From contig JARFIW010001082.1 of the NCBI GenBank assembly GCA_036346225.1, forward strand, positions 1,922,001 to 1,986,000: a stretch of 64,000 bases of DNA, in the 5' to 3' direction. The position numbers and the translations under genes are program-made. The notes below the pieces were generated by a model, which saw only the letters and a list, made by a program, of their open reading frames with translations, did not search any database and had not been told where the DNA came from. Position 1 is the stretch's first letter. Every line of letters begins with the position of its first letter. Origin of the DNA: Platerodrilus igneus (Eukaryota > Arthropoda > Insecta > Coleoptera > Lycidae). Of this stretch, positions 22,819 to 34,207 are shown in pieces.

Positions 22819-24117
22819 TAACCTTGCGTATTTCGCCCGATCAAGAAGTTGATATGAAACCTCTATTGTTTTTTGAAGATCTGTATTTTCAAATCAAAGC
22901 GGTAGCGAAAAGGATTTTTCCTACTGTAATATCAACTTCGGGACCATCTCAAATTTCTAGTAGTAGTTTACCAAAAATTAACCTACCACGGTTTGACGGT
23001 TCGTTACGAAACTGGAAAGTTTTTTATGGTTGTTATCGATCTTTGATTCATACTAATCAAAGCCTAACTAAAATAGAAAATGTTATCACTTTATTAATGC
23101 TCTGTCAGGGCCGGCATTGAGTATTGCCAAAAGTTTACCGTTGACAAAAATAAACTATGATATTGTTTTCGACACCTTGCTTGCGAAATATGAAAATAAA
23201 AGAACATTTGCCGGGGATTTGCTAGATAGTAACTTGCCTGATTGCCTCTAAGCAATTTCATTCAAAAAATCTAAACAATTTTACGCAGTTATCCAAACAT
23301 TTTATGAAGCGGTAGTATCATTAAGGGCCTTGCAAATATCTATTCTTGATGATTTTATTCTGTTTTACTTAGAATTCAGAATTCTGCCAAATGACACTAG
23401 AAAACAATTTGAAACGTCTAACGTAGGAGTGGAAATTCCTACATTTGACCAATTAGTTAATTACATATAAAATCAGATTCAGATTTTTGAGTTATCAAAA
23501 TTTACAAATACGACTCAATATGTTAAACCATCACAAACAATAAAGGATAACACAATTTCAACGCCAAACTCTGATTTCAGCGTTCGTTTCTTACTACTTG
23601 TTATTCGAAACCGTGCCCTTGCTGCAAAAATACACATACAATTTACAGGTGTGCGTAGTTTTTGTCTTTGTCTCTTACTGACATAAAGGCCAAAGTTCAG
23701 GCCTATAGTCTGTGTTTCAATTGCTTGAAAGCGGACCACAGCGTCCATAATTGCAAATCAAAAACCAGTTGTTTTCACTGTGGTCGTAGGCATAATGCAT
23801 TGCTTCATTCTACATTAGATTCGGATAGCGCAAATAAGGCCAAAGCCGAACCTAGTATTATGGCACATACGTCATTCGCTGCTGATAGCGAAAATATTGC
23901 TAATTTCGAACCTAATACTCTGCCCCATGCGTCGTTTGCTTCTAATAGCAAAATTATTGCTAATTCCGAACCTACTGTTTTGACCCATGCGTCATCTTGT
24001 GTTTCGGTACCACAACAAAATCAAATTGTTCTTTTAGGAACAGCTATTGTTCACATAAAGGATTTATCCAATGTCTTTCAACCAGTTAGAGCGTTGATTG
24101 ACGTACATATAATGCTG
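22819..24117 (+). pseudogene. BEL/Pao gag, main right-hand part with CCHC knuckle region
   Basis: Continues the gag from TAACCTTGCG. It first carries the DUF1759-like region (LPKINLPRFDGSLRNWKVFY near 22980). It then has the frameshifted middle. From 23662 to 24117 an open stretch carries LCFNCLKADHSVHNCKS and CFHCGRRHNALLH, the paired zinc-knuckle-like motifs typical of BEL/Pao gag. A serine/alanine-rich linker follows, then VRALID, the lead-in to the aspartic protease. There the frame is cut by repeat R2 at about 24115. No protease, reverse transcriptase or integrase of this element was found to the right. It is an inactive remnant. Confidence 0.8.
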
Positions 24118-25940
24118 TGATATAGCCCCTTAATATTATATTAATATTTAGCCCCACGATTGGGCATCATAAAATGCTGTGATATTATTATTAGGATCGA
24201 CGAGCCCCTACGATGGGCGTCATAAAATGCTGTGATATTCTCTTTATATTAGGCCCCACGATTTGGCATGTCATAAAATGCTGTGATATTAAGCACAGCG
24301 TTGAGCCGTCATAAATTTTGTTGTGAAATTTACCCCTAATAATCAAGCACCTATTACGTGGAATGTTAAGTTATGGTTTTTGCCCCGACTAGCTGATTTA
24401 ATTAAATAAAGCAATTCTACAATACACAATATAATGATTAAATATTTACAACTTTAAAAGCTTTCCTCTTTTCAGAATATTTGTATATACCAGATTTATG
24501 ATATTTCAAGCTAGCAAAACTATCTTTTTGCTTATATTTAGGTACCTTTGAACGTTCCAAGATAACTATTGCCTTTGTCATAAATTGTTAAATGAAGCTA
24601 CTATGTTTTGTTGACTCTTACAGATACAAAATGATAAATATTGAATTAAAACAGTTTTCAATAATGAATTGTATCAAGATTGCTAACCTGGAATAGTTCT
24701 GTAGTTCCTTCCTAGCTTGTAATCTGCATCCCCCAAGAGTTTTCATGCCAAGTCTGAATATGTCCAAATTGAGAGTCAAATTTGGAAGTCGACATCAAAA
24801 CCAAAATACAATCCAAGTAGAAATTACATGTAGGTATTAGAATCCCATTTTAAAACTCGGTATGAGAACAACTTCGATGTAGATATTAAAATCCCATTTA
24901 TATGTAGGTATTTAGACCATTTTAATCTCGGTATTAAAATAATTTACAATCCCATTTAAATCTCAGTGTTAAAAGCCAGTATTAAAATACCAGTAATAAA
25001 ATAACCCAGTAATAAAATAATCCAGTTTAAATACCCTTATTAAAATCCAGTAATAAAGCCCTATTTAATTAATGTTAGAAATGGATTTTTAATTGAGTTG
25101 TTATTACTTACGTCTATAATAGATCGGCTTATTCGTTGCACAATTCGTACACTTTTCAAAATGATTTCACTTTAATTTTTGTTTCACTGGTTACGTAAAA
25201 TAATTAGTATTTCCGAATATAGTCGTAGCCCAGTTTAAATGTATACTAACTCGTCGCTATATTCTTATCGTATTTAAAGCCTTGCCTCCACTTGCTTTCC
25301 ATTGGTTCTTTCACGTGCTGGGACGACACTTTTACCTTAATCTTGTAAAATTTGGGATTTTCACCAATTATTTCGTTCAAATATTCGAATGCATGCCTGA
25401 GTCGTCACGTAATACTCTCACACATCATGGTATTATTTGAGAAATTCCAACAATTTCCTTTTATTAAGTCACGTATTCAATGTTTGTTATTTATTATAAT
25501 CTAAACTGAATAATCTGGTGCTTGTTTATTTCCTAATATTGGATTTTTGAACAAACGTGAATCCTTTATGTCACGTACGATTTTTTAATAATGCATAATT
25601 TAGATTGCGTGTACGATGATATTTTTAACGCAATTGTTAAATATTTGTAAAACCAATTCATATAGGTTTCTCGTTGATTTAATTTTGATGCATTTTGTTG
25701 CGTTTTCAAATCTTATATTAATTTGTAACCTACTCTTGGATATTTCTATGTTCTTATGCATTTAGTCCTATGTATTTTATATACAGTGTGCTCTCAATTA
25801 ACAATATGTATAGTGCCCGTTTTACTCTTATAATATCTGGAATTATGTGCTTTTGTTAAACTGGAAGTTGCTTTTATTTATTCCACGACCCCTATGACTT
25901 AACCTACCCCTAAACTACCCTATAATTATAGCATTAAATA
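24118..25940 (-). repeat. Repeat family R2, copy 1 (non-coding)
   Basis: Non-coding 1.8 kb inserted at a TA-rich point in the BEL/Pao frame. The left end (24110-24330) has four units of about 52-60 bp, each with ATAAAATGCTGTGATATT and a GCCC...GGGC-type palindrome. The interior has degenerate short tandem repeats (24830-25060, reading like AGTATTAAAATCCCATT). The right end, reverse-complemented, reads like the R2 start at 34232 but is diverged. Related copies lie at 34232-36115 (+) and 54498-56256 (-). Confidence 0.6.
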
Positions 25941-25944
25941 TTAG

Positions 25945-27871
25945 GATACAAAGCAAAACACACTTTTCGTGTATTTAAAAGTCTTAATTTTAAATCAATA
26001 ATACAGCCATGTATACAAATTCAAGCCGTATATGTAAAAGTAATTAATCGTTTAGAAATGCTGAAAAACAAACTGCAATTTTAAAAAGATATACACTTTG
26101 TACCTTATGCAAATCGATTATTTTCAAGCGTATTAAAAATACTACGCCATTAATTTTATTGCGCGTAACTTGTATGAAATTATGTAAGCAATTATTTTAA
26201 GACAAGTACAAATCCATTCATTTTCATTTATTAATTATCATAAAAATACATTTCCCGTGCAAAAACATTTGCTTCATTTAGCGTAAGAACCATATAAATC
26301 ATGTTAAAAACTAACTCTTTAGTTTTTATAAGTATGCATTAGAATTCGTTTCTTTTCCTTAAAAACCAATCTTTTATTACAATTATGAAGATTCAATTCT
26401 TTTGTATGTTCAAAACCTGTTGTCAAAGCAATTAAAGCTTTATTTAATCATAAAGTAGACTCCCGTGTGTGTAAAACATAAATTCGAAGTTTCCGAGAAA
26501 ATAGATAAAATGCATCATCCGTACTTAGAACTACTTAAATACCTAATTAATAAACATACGTTTATTCTAAGAAGAGCGGGAACATGAAAATGCAATAAAA
26601 ATGTTGTAAAATTGATGAGAATTATTTATTACGTTTGGTATTACTATAGGATAGAATGCGACGCCACGAGCAACTCGTTGCGTTGGATAAAAACATAGAA
26701 CACAGCGATTTGACGCTAATGAAGAAGTAAGCTTTAAAATTCCCAGAAATCTTGCATTATGTAGGTTAATAATCTTTCGAATTGAATCCCGTAAAATCTA
26801 GAGAAAGTGGCGTAGTCAAAATAAACTGTATATAAACGGGAACTTTATTAAAAAATTCATTAATTTCTTTCATTTAGATTTACTCGATCAACAATGTAAA
26901 ATGCAAGATTCCTTCATAAACTTAGTAAAATGTAACGTTGATTATAAAGCCAAAACAACATGCAGAGTTTCAATGAAATTTATTAGTTCAGTAGTTTCAA
27001 ATATAAAAGTTATCGAATACAGTTATTTAGTGAAACCTAATTATTTTGTAAAATACCATGAAATTTGAAAATTCTTCAATACAAATGCTACTTTAAATTA
27101 ATTAAAAGGAAGATTCACTTTTGGTAACTAATGTTCTAAATGGGGATTTAAGCGAATATGGACGATTTTGTAAACTGGAGATTGAACGTCAAAAACCAGG
27201 AAGGATTTGATACCGTTGAGGATAATGAAAAAAAGATTTGAATAAGCGCACTTTAACATATAACCATAAGTATAAAATATTAGAATGCTTTGTTTGTAAC
27301 TGAGATTTCAGTATTTCTGTCATTTGAATTTAAAGTGGAATAAGTCTTAATCATATAGTACTTTTTTGTAAGGATATTTACCAGAAAGCTTGTGGTCAGA
27401 GTTTGAAACGCTTTGACTTTTAAATAGACTATCTGTCAAGAAATTTTTGACCAAACAACCTTACAAGCATGAGAATAAAAGCCAGATAAACTATCCACAA
27501 AAGTAGAAATTTGGGTTCTGTAAATTTTAATTAAGATGAGGTGAGGAACAATTTAATAATTAAGTAAATACTTGTTAGGAATAATTTTGTTTAAAAAAAA
27601 TTATTCTGTAAATGTTTTATATTCTTTTGTGTGAGAGAAAATTGTTTCTGACTGTATAGATGCTTTATGATATTGCCGTGTTTGATTTCATTTTGTATAT
27701 TCCATTACTGCCGTTGAGCTAGCCAGACAAAGAAAAGTTAGAAAGAAAGTAAGTCAGTAATTTCAATTTTCTATTTTTGTACCTGTGCCACAGTACTTTT
27801 AGCGACGTCCAACGCCAGGCGTTATCACAGCACACATTTAACGGCGCTCTAATGTGTGGCCGTTGTCAAAG

Positions 27872-27903
<32 letters not shown>
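25945..27903 (+). repeat. Repeat family R1, copy B
   Basis: Aligns with copy A from AAAGCAAAACACACTT (25951, compare 1415) through the hairpin units at 27790-27870 and ends in (TA)n at 27873-27903. It directly follows R2 copy 1 in the opposite orientation with no (TA)n between them. No reading frame of note. Confidence 0.75.
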
Positions 27904-27907
<4 letters not shown>

Positions 27908-29830
27908 AAACGTTTAGATTGTTCTAAAACATACCAGAAACTATGCAAATGACATTCTCAAATGTACCCATTGTAATCTAAATAATTCTTAAATGCAAAT
28001 TCTTGTGCCCGTCAATCAAAGTCATCCCAAAGGTATAATACCGCAGGGGGCAATCAATCATTCTTTGTGCACCAAACATTTTTGTGTTTGTATCGAAATG
28101 GGACAAGTTAAGTATATTATTTAACACAGAAATGATTGCTTTAAACAATGCATATACCGAATTTGTAGATTCCACTTTATCAGTCCATCTTGTTTTTGAC
28201 AAATTGTGTAAAAGACCAGCACATTCTACATTTGCCAGTTTTTTGCTTAAGAACAAAAATTCTTTTCGTACTGGAAGTATAAAATATATAAAAATTCTTG
28301 AGTAAATTGAACGGGTTAGATATTATAAGACTTGCGTTGCAATTGTGATGAATAGATGTGTTTATTCGGTACGCTTGGAATAAGATATAGGGAACATTGT
28401 GATCTACAAGATCAGAAACAAATTTTTGTGCTCTGTTGTACCGACCTGACATAGAAGATGCAAAGCCATATGACTAAAATGCCAATTTATCCATCGATAA
28501 AACTATTCAATTGTACTCGTATACATTGTATTATGTTCTTGATCAATCCTAAGCCACTTTTATCTTGTGCTTCAACCACGTTTAAAAGCCTTTCAATTAA
28601 TTATTATTTTTTGTTTACATAACGAAAAACAATTGATAACCTATCACTAAGACTTAAATCCGTTGTTGTATTTGCCATAAATGAAAATAAACCTGCATTT
28701 TCATTTTCATTAATAATATGTAATTTTAGTTTTTCTCCAAGTATAGATTTAAATTCATTTTGAGCTTTATGACTTAAATATGGTTCGTGGCAAGGCATCA
28801 TCTGTTTTGAATTAATCCATTTTTGTCCTATAAGGAATCCTTTCTATTATCGCTTCTAAATGCAATTTCCTCTCTCGCTGATGTTCATACAATATCTGAA
28901 AGAATTTTGATCGCCGGCATATTAAATTTCAATTCTGCCTGCTTCTCAACTTCAACTTTCTGCCATGTTTTATAAACAATTTTATTAACATGCGCATCTT
29001 TCAACATAAAATGACATGTCGTTGGCAACTCAAGAGTTATTGCTTTTTCTCTCCCAGGTCCACGAGGAAAAAGACAACACGCGAAACAAAATGCAGCAAT
29101 GCAGCGTACACTTCTATACTGTATTCTAAATGGCAATAAGTGTCGTATTATTTTGCAGAGAATTTACACTGCTTTTCCGTAGGAATACTTTCATGTACTA
29201 GAAACGTACTTAGTTTTGGCTGACATCGACCAAGTTTTACCAAATATACTTCTTTTGAAAATCCGATAAAGAATTTTTGCGCATGCCTGGATCATGAATT
29301 TCAAAGAGTCTGTTGCTCGAACAGGAACATTTTCGTTTTTATTTATAGTTTCTTTAAATGCTTTTTCAATTCTTTAATAGACCTTAAAATATTAATTGTT
29401 TCTGTTAGAAATGTTATAGAATACATGGCCATTGCCTCTTTTAATTATTTCAAGTAACGTTTTAAATGCATTCATTTGCTCTATAACGACCTCCAGTTGT
29501 CCAGCACATTTCATCTAAGAGATATAGCCGAAATTTTGCATCAAATTGGTAATATTTGGTAGGGGAGCTCCTTCATTTATTGGTTCAATTGTTGGTAAAG
29601 CAATATGTTCCTTAGGACTCATATTCGCAACAAATTGTACGCTTTCCGATAAGTCATTTTCGTTTTTTGAGTTAATTTAAATTACGTCTGTGTTATCATC
29701 TTGTGCTCTTGTTTTCTGTACACGAATGTTCTTTGGGCGTTGCTATCTTAATGCAGTTTGTTCTGATTCCAAGCTTGAAGTTGATGTTTGCGGTTTCTAT
29801 TTGAAAAATAAGTATATGTGGAGCAATCTA
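27904..29830 (-). pseudogene. hAT transposase remnant (zf-TTF/DUF4371 type), N-terminal and middle
   Basis: Read leftward from about 29310, the conceptual protein gives the CQP-type lead-in block, then FCFACCLFPRGPGRE of the TTF-type zinc finger (about 29090). Next comes the DUF4371 region with the SLSDRLSIVFRYV block (about 28630), then GRYNRAQKFVSDLVDHNVPYI and LSKTRWTDKVES (28440-28170). This is the same order as in the complete hAT at 44690-49194, but the sequence has diverged and belongs to another lineage. At least five frame changes are needed, and the C-terminal dimerisation domain is missing, cut at the (TA)n edge of R1 copy B. Inactive. Confidence 0.75.
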
Positions 29831-30189
29831 TTATTTTGCTTTAGCATTGCACTTTTATATCATTAGATATTGACTAAACGTTAACAACACATATGACATA
29901 TGACACAAATGTAGAAAAAAATGTATACAAAATGAATTTCGGCTTATTTTGTGTATGTAATAATTCCTTTCATCGACCTACCTGCTGTAATAACCCCACC
30001 TTATATTATGCCATTATATGCTATATTAATTATTATTCAATTTTAATCCGTCCTTGGCATATCTTCAAGATCTATTTTTGTATACTTATAATCGTTAACA
30101 AATTATTCCATACAATGTAAAACAAATAGCTTAGTGATAAAATATGACTAATGTTTATTTTACTGAACTGCATCAGCTTATTTTTAACT
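29831..30189. other. Unassigned AT-rich spacer
   Basis: About 360 bp between the hAT remnant and the second Penelope element. Nothing recognised. Confidence 0.4.
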
Positions 30190-31345
30190 GTTGTTAATTA
30201 TGCAAATTACGCTCTGTTTCTAAAATACTTATTATTAAAATGAAATTGGTGGAGTTTTTCTATTGCGTGTGTTGCAAGCACAGTGCTTTTCTTATTGTTC
30301 GTTTTTATTGTGTATTTCTGTTCATAAATTCGCTTGTGCATATATTGTTTTGTATTGCTAATGTATACTCCAGGGCATTCAGTGCAATTAATTTTATATA
30401 TTGTGTGGGTCCTATTTTTATGTTGTATTCGTGGCTAAAGCTTGGTAAACATATAACTTAATGCATTGCTAGGTTTGTGTACAATTTTAATACTGTATTT
30501 ATGTAGGCACTTTTTTACTTTTTTAGAAAGTCCTGAGGTATACGAGATTCCTATCTTGTGTTCCATTAGTTAGTTTTTATTATTAGTTCCGTTGTTATAA
30601 ATTTTGTGAATTTTTCTTTAATAATTGGTTTATAAAAGGATTCAGGATAGTCGTTATTTTTGAGCGTAGTTTTAATAAGTTTTATGTTTTTGTTTTGTGT
30701 TTATTATGTGTTAATTTTTTTGTTCTACCAGTTATGTTTTCCACAACGTTTATTTTATATTGTTTCGGTACATTTGAATTAAAATTTAAGTATCTACCAC
30801 TCCATGTATTTTTTCGGTACCAGTTTGTTGAAATTTTACCTTCGTTGTGAGTGATGAGTGTATCTAGGAACGGGATGGTTTTGTTCACTTCTTTTTCATA
30901 GGTGAATTGTAGACGTTTATGAAAATTGTTAAAGGTTTTCAATATTTCGTACTTTATCTTCGGGTATGCAGATGATACAGTCATTAACATACCTTTTATA
31001 AAATGCTGGTTTGTATTTTAGGTGGTTTATTGCATGGCGTTCAAGTCCTTCTAATATTAAATTTGCAATAGTGGATGAAATGAGAGATCACATTGCAGTT
31101 CCAAAAATTTGTGCGTAGATATTATTAACAAATTTGAAATATGATTCGTTCAGACAAATCTGAACAGCTTTTATAAATTCAATTCGTTCATTGAGATTGT
31201 TGTTAGTGGAGCTACGTTCCATTATTTTTAATTATATTAATTGCTTAGTCTGTGGGAATGTTTGTAAATAAAGAATGCACATCGAAAGAGACAATAATAT
31301 AATTTATGGGTATTATTTGTTTAATAATAAAGTTTTGGACTTTTT
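30190..31345 (-). pseudogene. Second Penelope-like element: RT C-terminal part and GIY-YIG fragment
   Basis: Read leftward from about 31345: VSFDVHSLFTNIP, then an RT region with stops, FGTAM, and FYKRYVNDCII where the family has YVDD. The thumb follows (FNNFHKRLQFTYE, IPFLDTLIT, NWYRKNTWSGRYLNFNS, 30990-30690), and then a decayed GIY-YIG region at 30480-30230. One catalytic aspartate has become asparagine and several stops are present, so it is dead. It differs from the element at 14.5-22.8 kb and is clearly older. Confidence 0.75.
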
Positions 31346-31700
31346 GAAAAAGTAAAAAAATAAAACATTAAAATTATACACAAACCAAATAATGCATTAA
31401 GTTATATGTTTACCAAGCTTTAGTCACGAATAGAACATAAAAATAGGACCCCCACAATATATAAAACTAATCGCACTAAATGCCCTGAAGTATACATTGG
31501 CAATACAAAAGGATATATCCACATGCAAATTTATGAACTTAAACACACAATAAAAACAAACAATAAGAAAAGCACTACGCTTGCAACACACGCAATAGAA
31601 AACTCCACCAATTTGATTTTAATAATGTTGGTATTTTAGGAACAGCGCAGTTTGATAATAAAAGAAACATAATAGAAACTTTACATATGCACAAACACGC
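31346..31700 (+). pseudogene. Inverted copy of the second Penelope element's endonuclease region
   Basis: 31375-31650 is an inverted repeat of 30230-30490 at high similarity. It encodes CPEVYIGNTKGYIHMQIYE and KSTTLATHAIENSTN, a recognisable GIY-YIG half. It lies head to head with the RT piece, so this older PLE also has an inverted partial-dimer structure. Confidence 0.7.
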
Positions 31701-32233
31701 AAATGCCATCAATTCAAAAACCGATTAAAATTATTTTATTAATATTTACCACAACCTTATTGCTTGAATATTTAATTATCACAGTTAATGCTAGAATTAT
31801 TGTAAATATGCATGTTATAAGTATGAATATTGACTATCTAACCTTTATAGTCACTCCCACTATACACTGAACACACTTACTATACTATTTATTTGCACGC
31901 TTGAAAACATTGACTTATGATCAAACTTATAAATATAACAAGTATGTATACCATACTACAATTTATGATCATACTTATTTAAAAATAAGTTTTGGTTTGT
32001 ATAAATGTTTTGTTAATTAACTTATTTTTTACATTACAGAAAATTTTAATTGAAAATTATCGCTGACCGAAACGCGTCTTAACAAAGCTGATGTAATTTA
32101 TTTCATATTTATTAACTATTTTATTATACTGACTAAAAAGATATTATACCAATAAACTACATATTATTTTGATGACCAAAATCCAGGATTGCTGATTATT
32201 ATTTTACTACAGATGGTCAAGAAATTATCAACA

Positions 32234-32236
<3 letters not shown>
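31701..32236. other. Unassigned AT-rich sequence
   Basis: About 540 bp, ending at a (TA)n run (32237-32270) next to the mariner. No features seen. Confidence 0.4.
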
Positions 32237-32270
<34 letters not shown>

Positions 32271-32273
<3 letters not shown>

Positions 32274-32675
32274 TGCTTCCCAAAAGTAACGGATAAATTC
32301 GAATAAATGATTATTGACAATTTCTGAGTAAAAAGCTCTGACACGTCGATTTTTATTTTTAAATTGTCATTTAATTATATAATTTTTAACCCTCCACCCT
32401 TCAACCCCTAAGCGCTAGCATCCGCTACTTAAAAATTTTAAATGGCAATGTACCCCTTGTGATACCTCAATTAATAGCATTTTTCATGCAGAAATAAAAT
32501 TTTAAAGAAAATGCTAAATCGGTTGATAAATAACTGTTTTATTCAATAAAAACTTATTCGCTTAAAGTGCCAATTATCGGGGATGCCTTGACAAACAAAA
32601 TGTTTGTAAAGTGTCAAATAAGTTTAGTGAAAGTACGTTAGTTAAGTGCGTGTTGCTTGTTTAATAATAAGTCAG
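32271..32675 (+). repeat. Left 405-bp terminal inverted repeat of the mariner
   Basis: Pairs end to end with 33803-34207. Both copies finish internally at AATAATAAGTCAG, after which the sequences diverge at once. Confidence 0.9.
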
Positions 32676-32723
32676 TTTTATTCAATAAACAAAACTTGAA
32701 TAAAAAACAAAAACAAACCCAAT

Positions 32724-33795
32724 TTAAATTAAATGTTCAAACTGCTGTCCGTTAGTCGCTAGACAGTATCCTAATCTAGAGACAAACTCTTGTTGAACTT
32801 TGTTTACTATCTGAGGGGAAATTAAGCGAATTTCATTCCGAATTCTCTGCTTTAACTCGTTTACGTTTTGAGGCCTATTCAGATACACTTTAGATTTTAA
32901 ATAACCCCAGAGGAAATAATCCAAAGGGGTTAAGTCGGGAGACTAGCGGTCCATTCAATTTGTCCTCGTCTACCAATTCACCTCATAGGAAATACTTGGT
33001 CGAAATATTCCCGTACTGGATGTGCTTAGTGGGGAGGCGCACCATCTTGCTGTACCCAAATACTGGGATGAGGTGAATCAGGATCTTCTGCATTCAGATG
33101 TAGTACCGCTAAAGCCCGAATTAATTCAAATTGGAGAAAATTTAGATACTGTTCTCATTGAATGCTCTCTCAAAAAAGTACGGTCCAATAACTGTATTAT
33201 CCACTATCCCCACCCAAACATTCATCTTTTGTGGAAATTGTGTATTTGCTTCCATCATCCAATGCGGATTTTCATCAGCCCAATAACGGCAATTCTGCTT
33301 ATTAACGGTACCATTGAAATAAAATGTTGCCTCATCCGAAAACATAATATTTCCTTCCAATCCAGAATTTTCATTGCAAAGTTCCATCATTGTCTCACCA
33401 AATTGCGCTCGCCTACCAAAATCATCATCTGATAACTCTTGCACTTTGTAAGGGTGAAACCTTTGCTTACGGAGAATTCTATGAACTGCACTTTTTGATG
33501 AATTTAACTGTGAAGCGACTCCCGCAATGCTTGAATGTGAATTTTCCTGCACAAATAGCAAGTCATCCAATTCTGAATCTTCATCTAAAGCTGATGGGCG
33601 TCCATCTTTAGATTTATCTCGTACGTGTCCAATATTCCGAAATTTATTTTCAATTCGGCTTATCGTTGATTGCGAGATAGGGGGGAGGTTGGGATGAATT
33701 TCATTGAATAAAATTCGAACTTCTTTGTGCTTTCGAATTCTATCACCAAAGCCAATCATCATTAAAATTTCAATCCTTTCGGCTTCGTTAAGTCT
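32724..33795 (-). pseudogene. DD41D mariner-like transposase, broken
   Basis: About 345 codons. The N-terminal helix-turn-helix pair is visible (LNEAERIEILMMIGFGD, QSTISRIENKFRNIGHV, DGRPSALDE, NSSKSAVHRILRKQ). The DDE core follows with IMFSDEATFYFNG (first D), WVQQDGAPPH (second D) and SPDLTPLDYFLWGY (third D). The second and third aspartates are separated by 41 residues, so it fits a DD41D subgroup rather than the DD34D of classic mariner. The C-terminus ends QQFEHLI at 32724. Lesions are a frameshift near 33145, TAC-to-TAA near 33025, TGG-to-TGA near 32976 and a one-base loss near 32944. It is inactive as read. The three aspartates and the inverted repeats are otherwise well kept. Confidence 0.88.
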
Positions 33796-33802
33796 CGTTT
33801 TT

Positions 33803-34207
33803 CTGACTTATTATTAAACAAGCAACACGTACTTAACTAACGTACTTTCACTAAACTTATTTGACACTTCACAAACATTTTGTTTGTAAAGGCATACCCG
33901 ATAATTGGCACTTTAAGCGAATAAGTTTTTATTGAATAAAACAATTATTTATCAACCGATTTAGAATTTGTTGTAAAATTTTATTTCTGAATGAAAAATG
34001 CTATTAATTGAGGTATCACAAGGGGTACATTGCCATTTAAAATTTTTAAGTAGGGGATGCTAGCGCTTATGGGTTGAAGGGTGGGGGGTTAAAAATTATA
34101 TAATTAAATGACAATTTAAAAATAAAAATCGACGTGTCAGAGCTTTTTACTCAGAAATTGTCAATAATCATTTAATCGAATTTATCCGTTACTTTTGGGA
34201 AGCACTG
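33803..34207 (-). repeat. Right 405-bp terminal inverted repeat of the mariner
   Basis: Reverse complement of 32271-32675 with a few substitutions, for example at the CCTCCACCC/CCCCCACCC and GGGGATGCC/GGGTATGCC positions. The transposase frame begins right next to its inner edge. Confidence 0.9.

Larger units (their letters stand above)
32271..34207 (-). mobile_element. DD41D mariner-like transposon with 405-bp terminal inverted repeats
   Basis: Complete from CAGTGCTTCCCAAAAGTAAC to its inverse, 1937 bp, sitting between (TA)n runs, as expected for a TA-targeting Tc1/mariner element. The inverted repeats are long: 32271-32675 and 33803-34207, each 405 bp and differing at only about 16 sites. 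The transposase gene lies between them on the minus strand. Long inverted repeats may fold into a large hairpin after transcription. Confidence 0.88.

Noticed and set aside
24110..24330. Regularly spaced units that could suggest a CRISPR array
   Set aside because: Units differ from each other, spacers are not unique, and the context is a eukaryotic repeat end.
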